64,000 bases of DNA from the NCBI GenBank assembly GCA_030560485.1, contig JAKTTS010000010.1, positions 17,477-81,476 of the forward strand, in the 5' to 3' direction. Numbering within the stretch: the stretch's first letter is position 1; each line of letters starts with the position of its first letter. Below, in pieces: positions 10,049 to 21,173 of this stretch. Under the pieces are notes generated by a model. That model ran no database searches. It was not told where the DNA came from and was given only the letters and a program-made list of their open reading frames with translations. The stretch comes from Ascoidea tarda (nom. inval.) (lineage: Eukaryota; Ascomycota; Saccharomycetes; Ascoideales; Ascoideaceae). The position numbers and the translations under genes are program-made.

Positions 10049-12037
10049 ATGAACTCTGATTCAAATCAACAACAAAAGGACCGAATTTACATTCCACTCA
10101 CCAAGTACCAAAGTTTTATTACCCCAGGCAATATCAATTTCCTAACAAAGCTACAATTATCAACTTCGAGTTTACAGAAATTATACGATGCTTATAACTC
10201 TCAAACATTAGTAGCCGTTAACATTTCAAATCCTTTCACTGGAAACAGTGAAGCAAATGGCTTTTTAATCAAAATTCTTAATTTTAATTATAACCACCTT
10301 GATGATAACTCCTCAATAATCCATTTTTTGCAGTTCCAAACTATTGAAAGGATTAATACAGATTTCATCAAAAGTAACGATTTTCCACTAGTCGAAGTCC
10401 AAAATGATCTCTCCGATTTCAACTCCAATGAATCTTCTTATTCAAAGATTATTGAATTAAATGATAGCCTTGATGACAAAAATAAACACCAAAATCATAA
10501 TAACAACAACAATAACAGCACTAGTACCAATACTGCTAATATTTATAATAACAACAATTCAAATCCAATCTCAGATTCAAATCCAGTGTCATCCCTAAAA
10601 ACATCTTTAATGCTAATCTTACCCATTAATATATGCTTGTTTCCTGGAATGGAAGTCAACGATATTAAAATCATCAACCCAATTCAAAAACAAGCTATCA
10701 TCGAAATAGCAAAACACAATAACGATAACTTGAATCACAGAATAGGATTTTTCATGATTAAAAATAACCAAAACCTATCCAAAAATGATATCATAACTAA
10801 CATTAACGATATTCACACCATTGGTGTCTCTGCTATTATCTCTTCTTATAGAATCTATATCGATCCAATCACGAAATTAGAATGCCTAAGTTTAAACATT
10901 GTAACCAAAAGTATCATTCAAATTGTTCAAATCATTTATCCAGAAGTCATCAAACAATTCAATGACGATTTCGAGCAATATGAAGGCATAAATCTCAATC
11001 GTTTAGTCTGCCTCTCAAATACTCAAAAATTAAAATACAATTTCGATTTGTCAAACATTAATAACATCTCACTTCTCCAACAACAAATGAACGTACTAAT
11101 GAATAACTTGCTTATTTTAATCAATTTCTCATCAACCTTTAAAGAATCTCACATTAAAAAATTTAAAAGATATTTCCAAAGACTATTCGCAAATTATAAA
11201 TCTGATTTCCTATATTATCACAATGAAATGTTAGACGCAAATAATATCGACTATAATAATGATATCAATTCATCGTCATCGTCCTCCTCCTCAAACTATA
11301 GTCAATATCATATCTCTGAGTATAATGAACAAAATTTGTATGACTGCTCAATGGACTCAATCGATTTAATCATTGAAAAACACACATTCTTGATTGAACT
11401 ATTAAAGATCTTTTATAAATTATCAATCTCAGGCGTTAATAATCGTGCTAATTATAATGATCTCTCCATTCAAAATAATAAAAAATTACAGTCAATCTTA
11501 GAATCCTTGAATTTATCTCAAAAGACAAGATTGATTTCCAGCCTACTTAACAAAGAATATCTCAAGTTAAGATTTAAACTGATTATCAATTCAGATCCTA
11601 ATAACTCCAAATCCACCACTTCCATCAACAAAACTGCTTCGAATAAAAACAACTCAAGAATGTCTGATAATACCAAATCTCATCCAGCAAAGAAACTCAG
11701 AAAGGCAAAATCTGCTTATCAAATACCAATAAATTACTCTGATGTTCCTGTTCAAGACAGCAAATTCTATCCCCCAGATTTTTCAAATTCGCCTCTCAAA
11801 AGTCCCAATTCTTCGCCTTCAAATTCACCAATTAATCCAAAGGTCCCATTAACTCCTAAAAAAACTGTTACTTTTGATAACGATTCAAACATAAAATGCA
11901 GACCATCTTACAGAACATGGCCTCCAATGAGTAGTTCTAAAATCAACAAACCAGGAACTGATTTTGAAAACATTGCTCCATTTCCTCAATTCAGTTATAA
12001 TACAACTCCTCCTCTATCTTATCAAAGAAGATTTTAA
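10049..12037 (+). CDS. Orphan Lon N-domain protein B, paralogue of the 2556 gene
   Basis: The protein is 662 residues with a clean ATG. Residues about 186-512 match the Lon substrate-binding N domain: LPINICLFPGMEV, KIINPIQKQAI (identical in paralogue A), INDIHTIGVSAII, YEGINLNRLVCLS, and a closing KLQSILESLNLSQKTRL that closely mirrors the end of the Pim1 N domain. The protein then runs into a low-complexity tail with many SP and TP dipeptides (SPLKSPNSSPSNSP, PLTPKK), which are possible proline-directed kinase sites. There is no AAA+ module and no protease module. The N-terminus (MNSDSNQQQKDR) does not look like a mitochondrial presequence. Homology to Lon is confident; function is not known. 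Confidence 0.8.
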   Translation: MNSDSNQQQKDRIYIPLTKYQSFITPGNINFLTKLQLSTSSLQKLYDAYNSQTLVAVNISNPFTGNSEANGFLIKILNFNYNHLDDNSSIIHFLQFQTIERINTDFIKSNDFPLVEVQNDLSDFNSNESSYSKIIELNDSLDDKNKHQNHNNNNNNSTSTNTANIYNNNNSNPISDSNPVSSLKTSLMLILPINICLFPGMEVNDIKIINPIQKQAIIEIAKHNNDNLNHRIGFFMIKNNQNLSKNDIITNINDIHTIGVSAIISSYRIYIDPITKLECLSLNIVTKSIIQIVQIIYPEVIKQFNDDFEQYEGINLNRLVCLSNTQKLKYNFDLSNINNISLLQQQMNVLMNNLLILINFSSTFKESHIKKFKRYFQRLFANYKSDFLYYHNEMLDANNIDYNNDINSSSSSSSSNYSQYHISEYNEQNLYDCSMDSIDLIIEKHTFLIELLKIFYKLSISGVNNRANYNDLSIQNNKKLQSILESLNLSQKTRLISSLLNKEYLKLRFKLIINSDPNNSKSTTSINKTASNKNNSRMSDNTKSHPAKKLRKAKSAYQIPINYSDVPVQDSKFYPPDFSNSPLKSPNSSPSNSPINPKVPLTPKKTVTFDNDSNIKCRPSYRTWPPMSSSKINKPGTDFENIAPFPQFSYNTTPPLSYQRRF

Positions 12038-12741
12038 CCATTAAAACAATCAATTTTACCCAGAAACACTTTTATATCTCATACTTAATATTCTATATTG
12101 CATCATCACTCGCTATCTTTTTTTGTTTGAAAGAAAACTCATTTAATCTCAATTTCATTTCTCCATTGTTTTTACTAAATACTTTTTTTTTTCAATTGGA
12201 ATATTATCGCATTCGCTTATGTTATATTTTTTTTGCTTGCTTTGTTTTAATGATACTCTCGCTATAGATTATAATGGTTAAATTTTTTTCTCATTTATCT
12301 CACTATTTTTTTTTAAAGTAATTTCTTTAGTTCTCATTTAAATTTCAAATTTTGAGATTTTTAATACTTTTAATACTCAACACTTGATAATTTCAATAAC
12401 CTCAATACTTTTAATACTTTTAATTTTAACAACTTAGTTGGCAAATACTTAATAATTTAATGGTTTGATTGTTTTTTCTTCAAGTTTAATTTTTCACATC
12501 TTCTCAATGTATATTATTATAAAATTATGCTTACTAAATTGTATTGAGGCACAAATGTATATAGTCATTATCGAATAATAAAAAAATTCAAATAAAAATA
12601 AAAAGTAGATTGTGCAATTAAATCAGCTACAATAAATGTGTAAAGTAATGAGAATAAAAAAAAGGATAAATAAAAAACAAAAACTCATTCAATAAAACCA
12701 ATATGAAAGAAATCAAAAAAAAACCAAAAAAAAAACACAGT
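12038..12741. other. Convergent 3' intergenic region
   Basis: About 700 bp between convergent Lon-N gene B and MTC1. It has long T runs on the left and A runs on the right, as expected for opposing 3' ends. It includes a short repeat of 'aatactttta' near 12362-12420. I see no gene. Confidence 0.4.
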
Positions 12742-14211
12742 TTAAAAGCCCATTCTTTCGATTATATAATTTTGAGCCAACATTCCAATTGATAAATTCA
12801 AGCCATCTTTAACCCAGTCTTTCACCCAATCAGTTGGGTCAATATAATCTTCTAAATTGTCATTTTCGTGATCTGTTTGCTGATTTTCATCACCATTTAG
12901 AGTGAGATTAGGGGAATCGCTTAACCAATAAGCCCATTTTATTGGAAAAGATTGACTTTTTAATTCAATAGTTATATCATGCTCTAAATCCTTTAAAATG
13001 AATAGGAATTGGAAATTAGATTTATCGTCATCTTTAATTTTAATCAAATTTTCCTGGCTTAAATTATTTGTACCAGAAACTGTTGGAATTACAGTTATAA
13101 AAATATGGGATAGTCTTGAACTTATTTCCTTTTGTTGAAGCTTTTCAATTGTTGATAAATTTTTATTTATAGTAGCTAAAGTTTTAATACCATCATCGAT
13201 GTTAGCGGTTAATAATTTTTCGGCATTCAAATCACTACCAGTGAAGAAGTCTAATTTTTTTTTAATTGAATCAGAATCATCATCATATAATTTAGCCATT
13301 TCTAATAAAGATATTAATTTGAAATTTTCATTGTTATTTGAATTTGAGAAATTGTTGTTGATTTCGATTAAAATAGAACCTTGAACTTGGCTCAAGACCT
13401 TGTTAAAATTTTTATAAACCAAATAATTAAAATAATTAAAATTTTTTAATTGATCGTTAATTAGATATATTTTTAAGACTTCGTCATATTGATAATATGT
13501 TTTAAAGGATTGTTGCTGAGATAGATGAGAAGTTTTTGATTTAATTTGAGATACAAAAGAGTTTAGAAAACCTCCAACCTTTTCGGTTGAGGTTTCTATT
13601 GTTCTTGAAATTTGATCAGGGTTGGGCATTTGAGTTGAAGATTTAGAGCCAGTTTCAATGATTTTTTCTTTTGCCTTTGATGAAAAGTCCTCAACTACAT
13701 GAGAAGCACTATCGAAAAATGAGTTAACAGTTTTTGAGCCTGATGAGCCCCACCAATTTGAAAAGGAAGTTATTGGGTCATTAACAATTATATTGTTGTC
13801 GCTGTTGTTGTTATTGTTATTTCTGGTGTCTTCGGGAGTGGATTGGTCCAATTGAACTTTGTTTTCAGGTTTTTCAACTTCAGCGATGTATTTTTTTTCG
13901 TCAAGAGGTTTTTTTTCTTCTTCTTTGTCAATTTCAGGGTCTTTGAACTCAACTTTTTTTGTGATTTCAGATTCGCTTTTTTTCTTTTGAGATAATAAAG
14001 AGGAATCATTGGCAGATTGAACAAGAGAAGACTTGATTGGCTTTAACGAAGACTTTGACTTGTCAGCATTTTGAGTCAATTCATCTAAAAAGTCTAATAT
14101 ATCATTGTCAGGACTATCAGCTTTGATTGCAGAGTTATCCTTATGGTCAGGAAGGGAATCGAGGAAATCCAACATGTCGTCAGCTTCGCTGGACTGTTTT
14201 GGCGCAGACAT
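12742..14211 (-). CDS. MTC1: Maintenance of telomere capping protein 1
   Basis: The protein is 489 residues. The start is the ATG at 14211 (MSAPKQSSEADD); the frame stays open upstream, but that part reads like promoter and has no similarity. The N-terminus carries two repeats of the form DDMLDFLDSLP and DNDILDFLDEL, as in the family. An acidic linker, a WWGSSGS segment and the conserved C-terminal domain follow, with WAYWLSDS and a final DGLNLSIGMLAQNYIIERMGF-like ending. Mtc1 is a cytosolic, COPI-vesicle-associated protein whose loss is synthetic with cdc13-1 in S. cerevisiae (478 residues there). It is divergent from the NNF2-like gene, 364 bp apart. Confidence 0.85.
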   Translation of the reverse strand: MSAPKQSSEADDMLDFLDSLPDHKDNSAIKADSPDNDILDFLDELTQNADKSKSSLKPIKSSLVQSANDSSLLSQKKKSESEITKKVEFKDPEIDKEEEKKPLDEKKYIAEVEKPENKVQLDQSTPEDTRNNNNNNSDNNIIVNDPITSFSNWWGSSGSKTVNSFFDSASHVVEDFSSKAKEKIIETGSKSSTQMPNPDQISRTIETSTEKVGGFLNSFVSQIKSKTSHLSQQQSFKTYYQYDEVLKIYLINDQLKNFNYFNYLVYKNFNKVLSQVQGSILIEINNNFSNSNNNENFKLISLLEMAKLYDDDSDSIKKKLDFFTGSDLNAEKLLTANIDDGIKTLATINKNLSTIEKLQQKEISSRLSHIFITVIPTVSGTNNLSQENLIKIKDDDKSNFQFLFILKDLEHDITIELKSQSFPIKWAYWLSDSPNLTLNGDENQQTDHENDNLEDYIDPTDWVKDWVKDGLNLSIGMLAQNYIIERMGF

Positions 14212-14575
14212 TTTCCAATACAAACAAAAGATCCAGATCACACAGCAAAAACGACAAGCAGCAAAAACAGTTGCAGCTTCTTTGATACAATGCTCCAGCT
14301 CTGGGATGAACCAAACAAAGCGATAAAAACAGCTGGTGCCTTTCAACTCAGTCCCAAGAAAGATCCACTGCGATGGAGCTCGGATGGCACACGCACAAAG
14401 CTGCAACCTAAGACACCCCCACATACTGCACTGTGCGGCATAATTACATTGAAACCGCACAGATGGTACCAATTTCCAACGCCAGTGCCACGGGTCGCTC
14501 TTCTGAGCTGGACACAGAAATGCTTCAACTTCTGTTCAGCTCAAAGAACCTCTTCTAGAGAACTGGTTGGTGAAC
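14212..14575. promoter_or_regulatory. GC-richer divergent promoter MTC1 / NNF2-like
   Basis: A 364-bp spacer between divergent genes, clearly richer in G+C than the surrounding coding DNA. Both strands carry long open frames here only because stop codons are rare in this composition. No conserved protein is visible in them. Confidence 0.4.
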
Positions 14576-15544
14576 ATGAACGTCCAGACTGCCTCTTCCA
14601 ACAACAGCAGCTCTGCCAGCAACAACAGTGCCAGCAGCAATGGTATAAAAACCTCCTTGTCTTCCAGTGCAAGTGCTGCCAGTTCCAACACTAACACATC
14701 CACCAATGCCAGCAGCAATATGGAGCTCACCGAGACCTTGATACCTGCTCATTCTCTAGCTGACACAATGGCTCTTACTTTGATATTTATTTGTTTCCCA
14801 CAATCTTTGAGTTGCATCTTGTTGGGCTTGTATGCTTTGTCAGCTTCTTCGAGAGCAATTGTTGCCAAATTATTGGGAACTTCCTTCAAGTCGTCAAATC
14901 TGACAAGCACTTCCACAGCCACTAATGCCAACACTGGTAGTACCACCATCAGCAATTCCAGCAACATTAACGTCTCCTCCAATGCAAACAGCACTAATTC
15001 TGCTGCTAATAATAGTAGCAATAATAGCAGCAATAATACTAACAATTTACAAACTCCTTTCATATCTATAGTGCCCCCTTCACCTCCCTTAAATGCTACA
15101 AATCCTAATAATAATCTGTCCCCTTTACAGAATTCAAACACAACTAGCAGTATAAGTCCAATTAACCATTTTCAAACTCTATTGCTTCCTGCTTCTTTTT
15201 CTTTGTTAGTCGACATAACCATATCATTAATTTTAAATTACCTATGTCCACCTTCGATAATTAGATTTATAATTTTATTGGCAAAATCAACTTTAGCTTC
15301 ATCTTTAACTGGTTCCAAAAGTCTCTTTTTAAGAGCAATTTTGACCTCTCTCTTAATCATAATTTTTGAAAAATTGTCAAATTTATTTTTCAGTTTTTTA
15401 ATTGAAAATTATTTAAATTATTTTAAAATTTTAAAGGATTTGGATAGTTCTTTTCAATCAAACTTATTTAACTTAAATTACACTCTAAATTTAAGTTTTG
15501 AAAATTGTTTAAATTTCATATTAAGTTTTATAAATAATATATTA

Positions 15545-15578
<34 letters not shown>

Positions 15579-18250
15579 GTAATAATGTTATTATTGACAG
15601 TAGCAATAACATAACTTCAATTACTCAAAACACTCAAATAATTACCACGACTATTAACGTTGCCACAAATGTTTTACTTAACGACACCACAAATATTCCA
15701 GGTTTTTCTTTTGATTGGTTTTCTTTTAAAACATTTTCAAAGTCCTATTGGAAGGCCTCCTTTTTCATAACTTCTCATTTATACTCTGGCTTATCCTTTC
15801 ATGCTTTATTACTTGGAATATCTCCGGGTATTAGAAATTTCTTTTTAATTAAAATTTATTCTCAATCCTTAGATCAGTTATCGACTTTGTCTCCTTTGTC
15901 AAAAGTTCAGGGATTAATTAATAATAATAGCACTAATAACAAAACTTCCAATAATAACACTTCCAATAATAACATCTCCAATAATAGTATAAATTCATCT
16001 AATATAATTCAAAATCAACTTTCAAATAATATTATTAATTCAAACTTTAATAATTTTGATAATGATGAACAAGCAAATATTGAAATTCCAAATGAGGTGG
16101 CTAATCTAAGACTACCTTATGATAACTGTGATTTGAACAAACAATCTTCATTTAGTGATAATAACTCAAATAATTCAAATGAACAGAATAACTCTAATAA
16201 TAAAAATATTAACGAAAATTTAACCACTAATAATAATAATAGTAACAATAACAATAACAATAACAGTAATAATAACAGTAATAATAATAGTAATAATAGT
16301 AGTAATAACAATAATAATAATAACAAAAATAACAAAAATAACAATAACAGCAACAATAGCAATGCTAATAACAGAACGAATGGGAAATATTGTGAGACTG
16401 AAAACAATATTGCACAAAATTATAATCAAAAACGTAATAATCAAAACTCTGATTCAAATGATTTGGCACCTGCTGCATATCCAAGTAATAATAACATGAA
16501 TGAAAACGAAATTAACGAGTCTATAATTAACAATTTATTTTCAACATCTACAGTTGTTGCAACTAATTTTGAAAATTTTTGTACATTACCATTTAACTCG
16601 TCACCTATTATTAGAAAATCCAATAAGAAATTAGCACAGATCAGAGAAAGCCAACCATTGTGGTCATTGGTTGCAGCAACAAAATCAATGTTCACAAGAC
16701 CAGACATATTTTCTGGTAAAACCTCATTGGATGATGAATTGGAAAATAAAAAAACAGTTACAGTTAAAGAAATTTATGTTCTACCAGATATCACTATCAG
16801 ATCATTTATTTGCTTTATTAGCGAAACGACAATTGGAGTTCAAATCAATGATATTATTATAAATGATTTAATTGTGAAAGTTAATAAAGTCATTTGGAGA
16901 CAAGTTTCAAGCGGATCATTTAATAATAACGAATTGATTATTGTTGGGGGACTTGGTCCAAATATTCAATATGACTTGGAATTTATTGATTTAGTGCCCA
17001 ATTATAAGAAAATTAATATTATTGATAATAAAGAAGAAACAGTAGAATTATTATTAGCTACTCATACAGTTAGCACATTAGGGACTAATAAGAATAGTGG
17101 TAATAATAATGGTGGCAATAATGGCGCTAATAATAATTCAAATGGAGATAACAATAATAACGAATTAATTGTTAATAAGAAATTGACCCCATTGGATACA
17201 TTACAACAAAGTTTGAAGACCACAAATGTTTTGATTAATATCAATCGAAATAAATTGAAAAACATTCGAAAGCAGTCAAGTAAGATGATTAACGGAATAA
17301 AAAGTGAAGTTAACCAATTGAAATCTCGAGTTGAAAGTGAATCAACAACAGATAAAACAGTTATTAAGATAGAAAGATTGCAACATGAAGAAAGTGTCTT
17401 AGAAGCTGAAGCATTGCGTTTAGAAAAGGAAGAGGAAAACTTAGGAGACCAAGAGAATGATTTACAAGATTTATATTTGGAAAAGAAGTTTAACTTTGAG
17501 AAATTGCAAAGAAAATTTCAAAATTTTGAAAAACAGCAAGATAGCGAGGTTCGAGAATACGAAAAACAAATAAATAAATTAAATAATGAATTAAAAGCAG
17601 TTAATACTAAAAAAGAGAAATTTTTAGGTAAAAAAAACCGAAATTTAGCTGAGTATAATAAAAATTATAAAGAAATAGAAAATTTGAAAAATGAGTATTT
17701 AAACAAGAAAAAAATTGAAAGGGAAGAACTAATTCAAAAAAGAGAGAAATTGATTCATGTGTTCAAGAAGGAGGTTGAGAATCTCGAGACTCTTACAAAG
17801 TATTATTTAAAGGAAATCGATCAACTAAAGAGAAAACAACGAGGGGAACTTATAGTTGATGATAAGCCTCCTACCGATGCTGACAAAAAACAAGTTACAA
17901 GTGGAAATGATGACAAGAATGAAGATGGAAACGATATCTCTAGCTCCAACATATTGGCAAGCACCAGTGTCAATACCAGTTTAAATGTTCTTCAAAGTGA
18001 TTTTAGCAATTTAACTGGAAATCATGGACTTGGAATAAAACCATCTGAGATAGCATGCACTCAAGTTCCTCTGCAAAGCGCAGCTGTTGTCTCTACTGGA
18101 GTTGTGATGAAGAAGGAAAACAGTGGTTCTTCTGGAACCAAGAAAACAGGTAAGAAGAAAAAGAGCCAAAAAAACAAAGCCAATACTGCGCAGGCCGGTG
18201 GTGCTAACAAAAAGGGCAAGAATAAGAACAGGAAGGATGGCAAAAAGTAA
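14576..18250 (+). CDS. NNF2: Nnf2/AcrB-like membrane and coiled-coil protein
   Basis: The protein is 1224 residues from the ATG at 14576 (MNVQTASSNN); the upstream TTG in the same frame is not a credible start. After a Ser/Asn-rich head comes a conserved-looking hydrophobic block (HSLADTMALTLIFICFPQSL) and more hydrophobic segments near residues 210-290 and 390-430, likely membrane-spanning. Long Asn runs follow. A fibronectin-III-like stretch sits near residue 760 (VNKVIWRQVS, then IVGGLGPNIQYDLEFI). About 250 residues of charged coiled coil come next, and a Lys-rich tail. This order matches my recollection of yeast Nnf2 and of Aspergillus AcrB, a ubiquitin-pathway-linked coiled-coil membrane protein. 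The assignment rests on architecture, so it is moderate. Confidence 0.6.
15551..15580 (+). repeat. AAT trinucleotide run (poly-Asn)
   Basis: A pure AAT run inside the NNF2-like gene encodes Asn repeats. Further Asn-coding AAT/AAC tracts lie at about 16230-16370 in the same gene. Such tracts recur in most genes of this window. Confidence 0.8.
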
Positions 18251-18552
18251 GGCCACTCTCATATGTCGACGGTAAAGCAGTAAAAGCAATAAACCCACAT
18301 ACTATAGCTGACTCTTCCGCCACAACACCGCCACAACACCATCCCGGACAAACAGTGGCAAATGAAATCACGTGAATGTCACGCGTGTTACATGTCCAGT
18401 CTTCTGTGGTCAATGCAACCAACACGGTGGGTCGCTCCTTCCTCGAAGCATGTTCTCAGCGCCAACAGAAGAAGCAGAGGAAGCAGAGGAAGCACTGCCA
18501 GTTGAAAGTATCTGATTACGCCTGATTCGAGAGTGTTGCCGGCTGTTTGACA
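18251..18552. promoter_or_regulatory. Promoter region of the velvet gene
   Basis: A 302-bp gap downstream of NNF2-like and upstream of velvet exon 1. It has a palindromic TCACGTGA (CACGTG core at 18369-18374), an ACGCGT about 10 bp further, and a purine-rich 'agaggaagc' microrepeat near 18476-18492. The composition is GC-richer than the neighbouring genes. Confidence 0.4.
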
Positions 18553-20579
18553 ATGAATGAGCTATCTGAGGGTATGTATTGCTGCTGTGCTGGCGTTGCC
18601 TGCTCGTTGTTTGGCGTTTGCACCCAGTTCCCACTGCTTTTGTCGCTGTGGTTGCAATGCTGATGGGTTTTTAACCATCGATAAAGGAGCCTATCAACTA
18701 ACTTTGCTCTGTTGTTGCTGTCTGTGAAGAGGACTATGCCTATCAACTAATAATTGGCCAGCAGCCTGTAAGGGCTCGAATGTGTGGTCTTGGAGACAAA
18801 GATAGAAGACAAATTTCTCCTCCACCATGCATCCAGCTCGTTATCTTGAACAAACATGATAACACTCCAATTAACCTATATCATATCAAGGACAGATTAA
18901 ATTATATGCTTGTAGCCGAATTATGGCACGCCAATAAAATGACTAACTTGTCTATCATTTCAACCCAATCGACTTCATCACAGTCAGTTCCAAGATTGAA
19001 TCATAATTCTTTGAACAATTCTTTGAACAACTCTTTGAACAACGCTTTAACCAATGATTTGAATCATTTAAGCCATTTGACTCAATTAAATCAAATAACC
19101 CAAAATGGCTATAATTACAACGATTTTGGCTCAAACAAAACCTTTAATGACTTGCAAAACCAGATCGACAATAATAATATGAGCAATATCGACACTATAA
19201 TTAGCAATAACATGACTAATATTGATAATATGGAAAATATTGATAATATCAATAAATTCAACAGCCTTACCAATGGCCACAATAGTAATAACGGGAATAC
19301 TAATGACAACACTAACGATATCAATAACAATAATAGTAGCAACAACCAAATCAACAATGATAGTAACGATAATAATATATTTACTTCAAACGATAACTTG
19401 TTAGACAAAATAGATACAAACCTAACCAACTACAAATCTCAATTAGATATCCAAGATAACCATAGTGACCAAGTCAATAGAAACGGTAACAGCAATGCTA
19501 ACGGTAACAATGATGATAACACCAACAACGGAGCCTCTAATATCCAAAATGATGTAGCACTTGAAAATGCAAATAACAACGTCATGTCCATTATTAACGA
19601 TGACAATAACAATAATGCTAATGGCAACGAATCTAATAATATCAATAGTCTTGATAATGAACAACCAGAAATCCCAAATGTCCATTCAACTTTAATATAT
19701 GACAAGATCTTGGATCCAACTTCCCCAACTAGAAATTTAATTGGTAATACTGTTTCAAATGTTCTAGAATTAAACGATACCAGTAATACCAGGGGTTTAT
19801 GGTTTGTTTTTCCTGATTTGTCCGTTAGAATTGAAGGTAAATTTACTTTGAAGTTTTGTCTCTTTAAAATTTCTCCTTACTACCTATTAAAATCTATTGA
19901 TTCTTCATTAGGTAATGACTCGCCCTCATCTCCAAATTCTCCAGTAGATGATTCATCAAATCAAATGAATTGGTCAATTCCAATTTTAAAATCAACTTTT
20001 AGCGAACCTTTCACTGTTTATAGTGCCAAAAAGTTTCCTGGTGTTACGCCCTCAAGCCCCTTAAGTACTATTTTTGCTGAACAAGGTGTTAAAATACCAA
20101 CAAAAAGATATACAAACAGAAAGAAAAATAACTCGATTTCCTCATCATCAAGTTCAAGAGCTTCAAACCATAGAGTTGGATCTTCTCCAACTTCTAACCT
20201 TAATGCAATCGCAGATGCGAGTATAAATTTGAATTCTGATGATGAAATCAACAGTAATGATAATTTAAATTTATCAAATTTAAATAATCTAAATAATGCT
20301 AATATTGATGCCAATATTGATGCCAGTATTGATGGTAGCATTGATGGTAGCATCGATAATAATATTGATAAAATCAATAATGATGCCACTAACACCGCTG
20401 TTACTGCTAATAACGGCGATGATGATGAAAATAAAAATGAGAAATTACTCAATAATTTAATTGGCAAAAACACTATTAATGTTACTAATAGTAATGACAA
20501 TACTAATAACCATAGATTTGATCATTCTCAAATACCCAAATCTCCTCCTATAACTATTAATGCAAGAATTTCAAAGTAG
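18553..20579 (+). CDS. velB: Velvet-domain regulator, VelB type (one intron)
   Basis: The spliced product is 622 residues: exon 1 is 18553-18571 (MNELSE), intron 18572-18729, exon 2 18730-20579. The join restores the missing first strand of the velvet fold (EDYAYQLIIGQQPVRARM), which runs into MCGLGDKDRRQISPPPCIQL. Further conserved blocks are AELWHANKMTNLSII, then after an Asn-rich insertion of about 250 residues TRNLIGNTVSNVLELND, LWFVFPDLSVRIEGKF, EPFTVYSAKKFPGV and FAEQGVKIP. A long insertion inside the domain plus the PPPCI and TRNLIG signatures point to VelB/Ryp3, not VeA or VosA. VelB is a nuclear DNA-binding partner of VeA and VosA controlling development and secondary metabolism in filamentous fungi. 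An Asn/Asp-rich tail follows. No partner gene lies in this window. Confidence 0.88.
18572..18729 (+). other. Intron of the velvet gene (158 nt)
   Basis: 5' site GTATGT at 18572-18577, branch-like AACTAAC at 18696-18702, and 3' AAG ending at 18729. Splicing here joins 'GAG G' and 'AG GAC' to keep the velvet frame. Without splicing no in-frame ATG precedes the first velvet strand, and the frame is closed by TAA at 18699. The alternative AG at 18731 would break the frame. Confidence 0.85.
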
Positions 20580-21173
20580 TTAGTGTGTAATCAAAATGTT
20601 TTTAATTTTAAACTTTTGTCCACCTTCTCTATTATAATGTTATTTTATCATTTTATATTTAGTTTTTTAACTATATATATATAATTTTTTTAAAATTTGT
20701 CAATTTATTTTTTTAGTTTTTTTGATTCTCAAATATTCTTTTCTTTACTTGTTTTTGTCCGATTTTTAGTTGCCTCAATTTTCTTCTGAAATAAATAAAA
20801 ATAAAAGCTAATAAATGAATATCGGTTATTGCTCCTTTATTCTGAATCTTATCAAATGGTTTAAACCTAGCTGATGAATGAATTCATTTAAATGTGATAT
20901 CAATAGAACTTTTATTATTATAAATTGAGATTATACATGATGCAATAAAAGAAAAAAAAATAATAATACAATACAAAACAATTAAAAAGATAAATAAAAT
21001 CAAAGCAAAAAAAAAGCAAAAACAGACACAAGTGAAATCTTTCTTTAAAGTAATAAAATAAGATATCACAAAATCAGCACAATCCAATCTTTGGTAACGT
21101 AATAACAAAGTGAAATACAATTTAGACTTAAATTTCTAGCATGTTTGTTTGTATCTTTAAATAAAATAAATAA
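20580..21173. other. Convergent 3' intergenic region
   Basis: AT-rich spacer of about 590 bp between the velvet gene and the large acidic gene. I see no supported gene. Confidence 0.4.

Noticed and set aside
14343-14752. Minus-strand ORFs between MTC1 and the NNF2-like gene, and the MTC1 frame extended upstream to 14472
   Set aside because: The MTC1 family N-terminus (two DFLDxL repeats) begins right after the ATG at 14211; the upstream part has no similarity and is in the promoter island.
16117-16407. Minus-strand poly-Leu and poly-Ile/Val ORFs opposite Asn-rich genes (also at 19115-19705 and 60238-60528)
   Set aside because: These are antisense shadows of AAT/AAC repeats in real genes.
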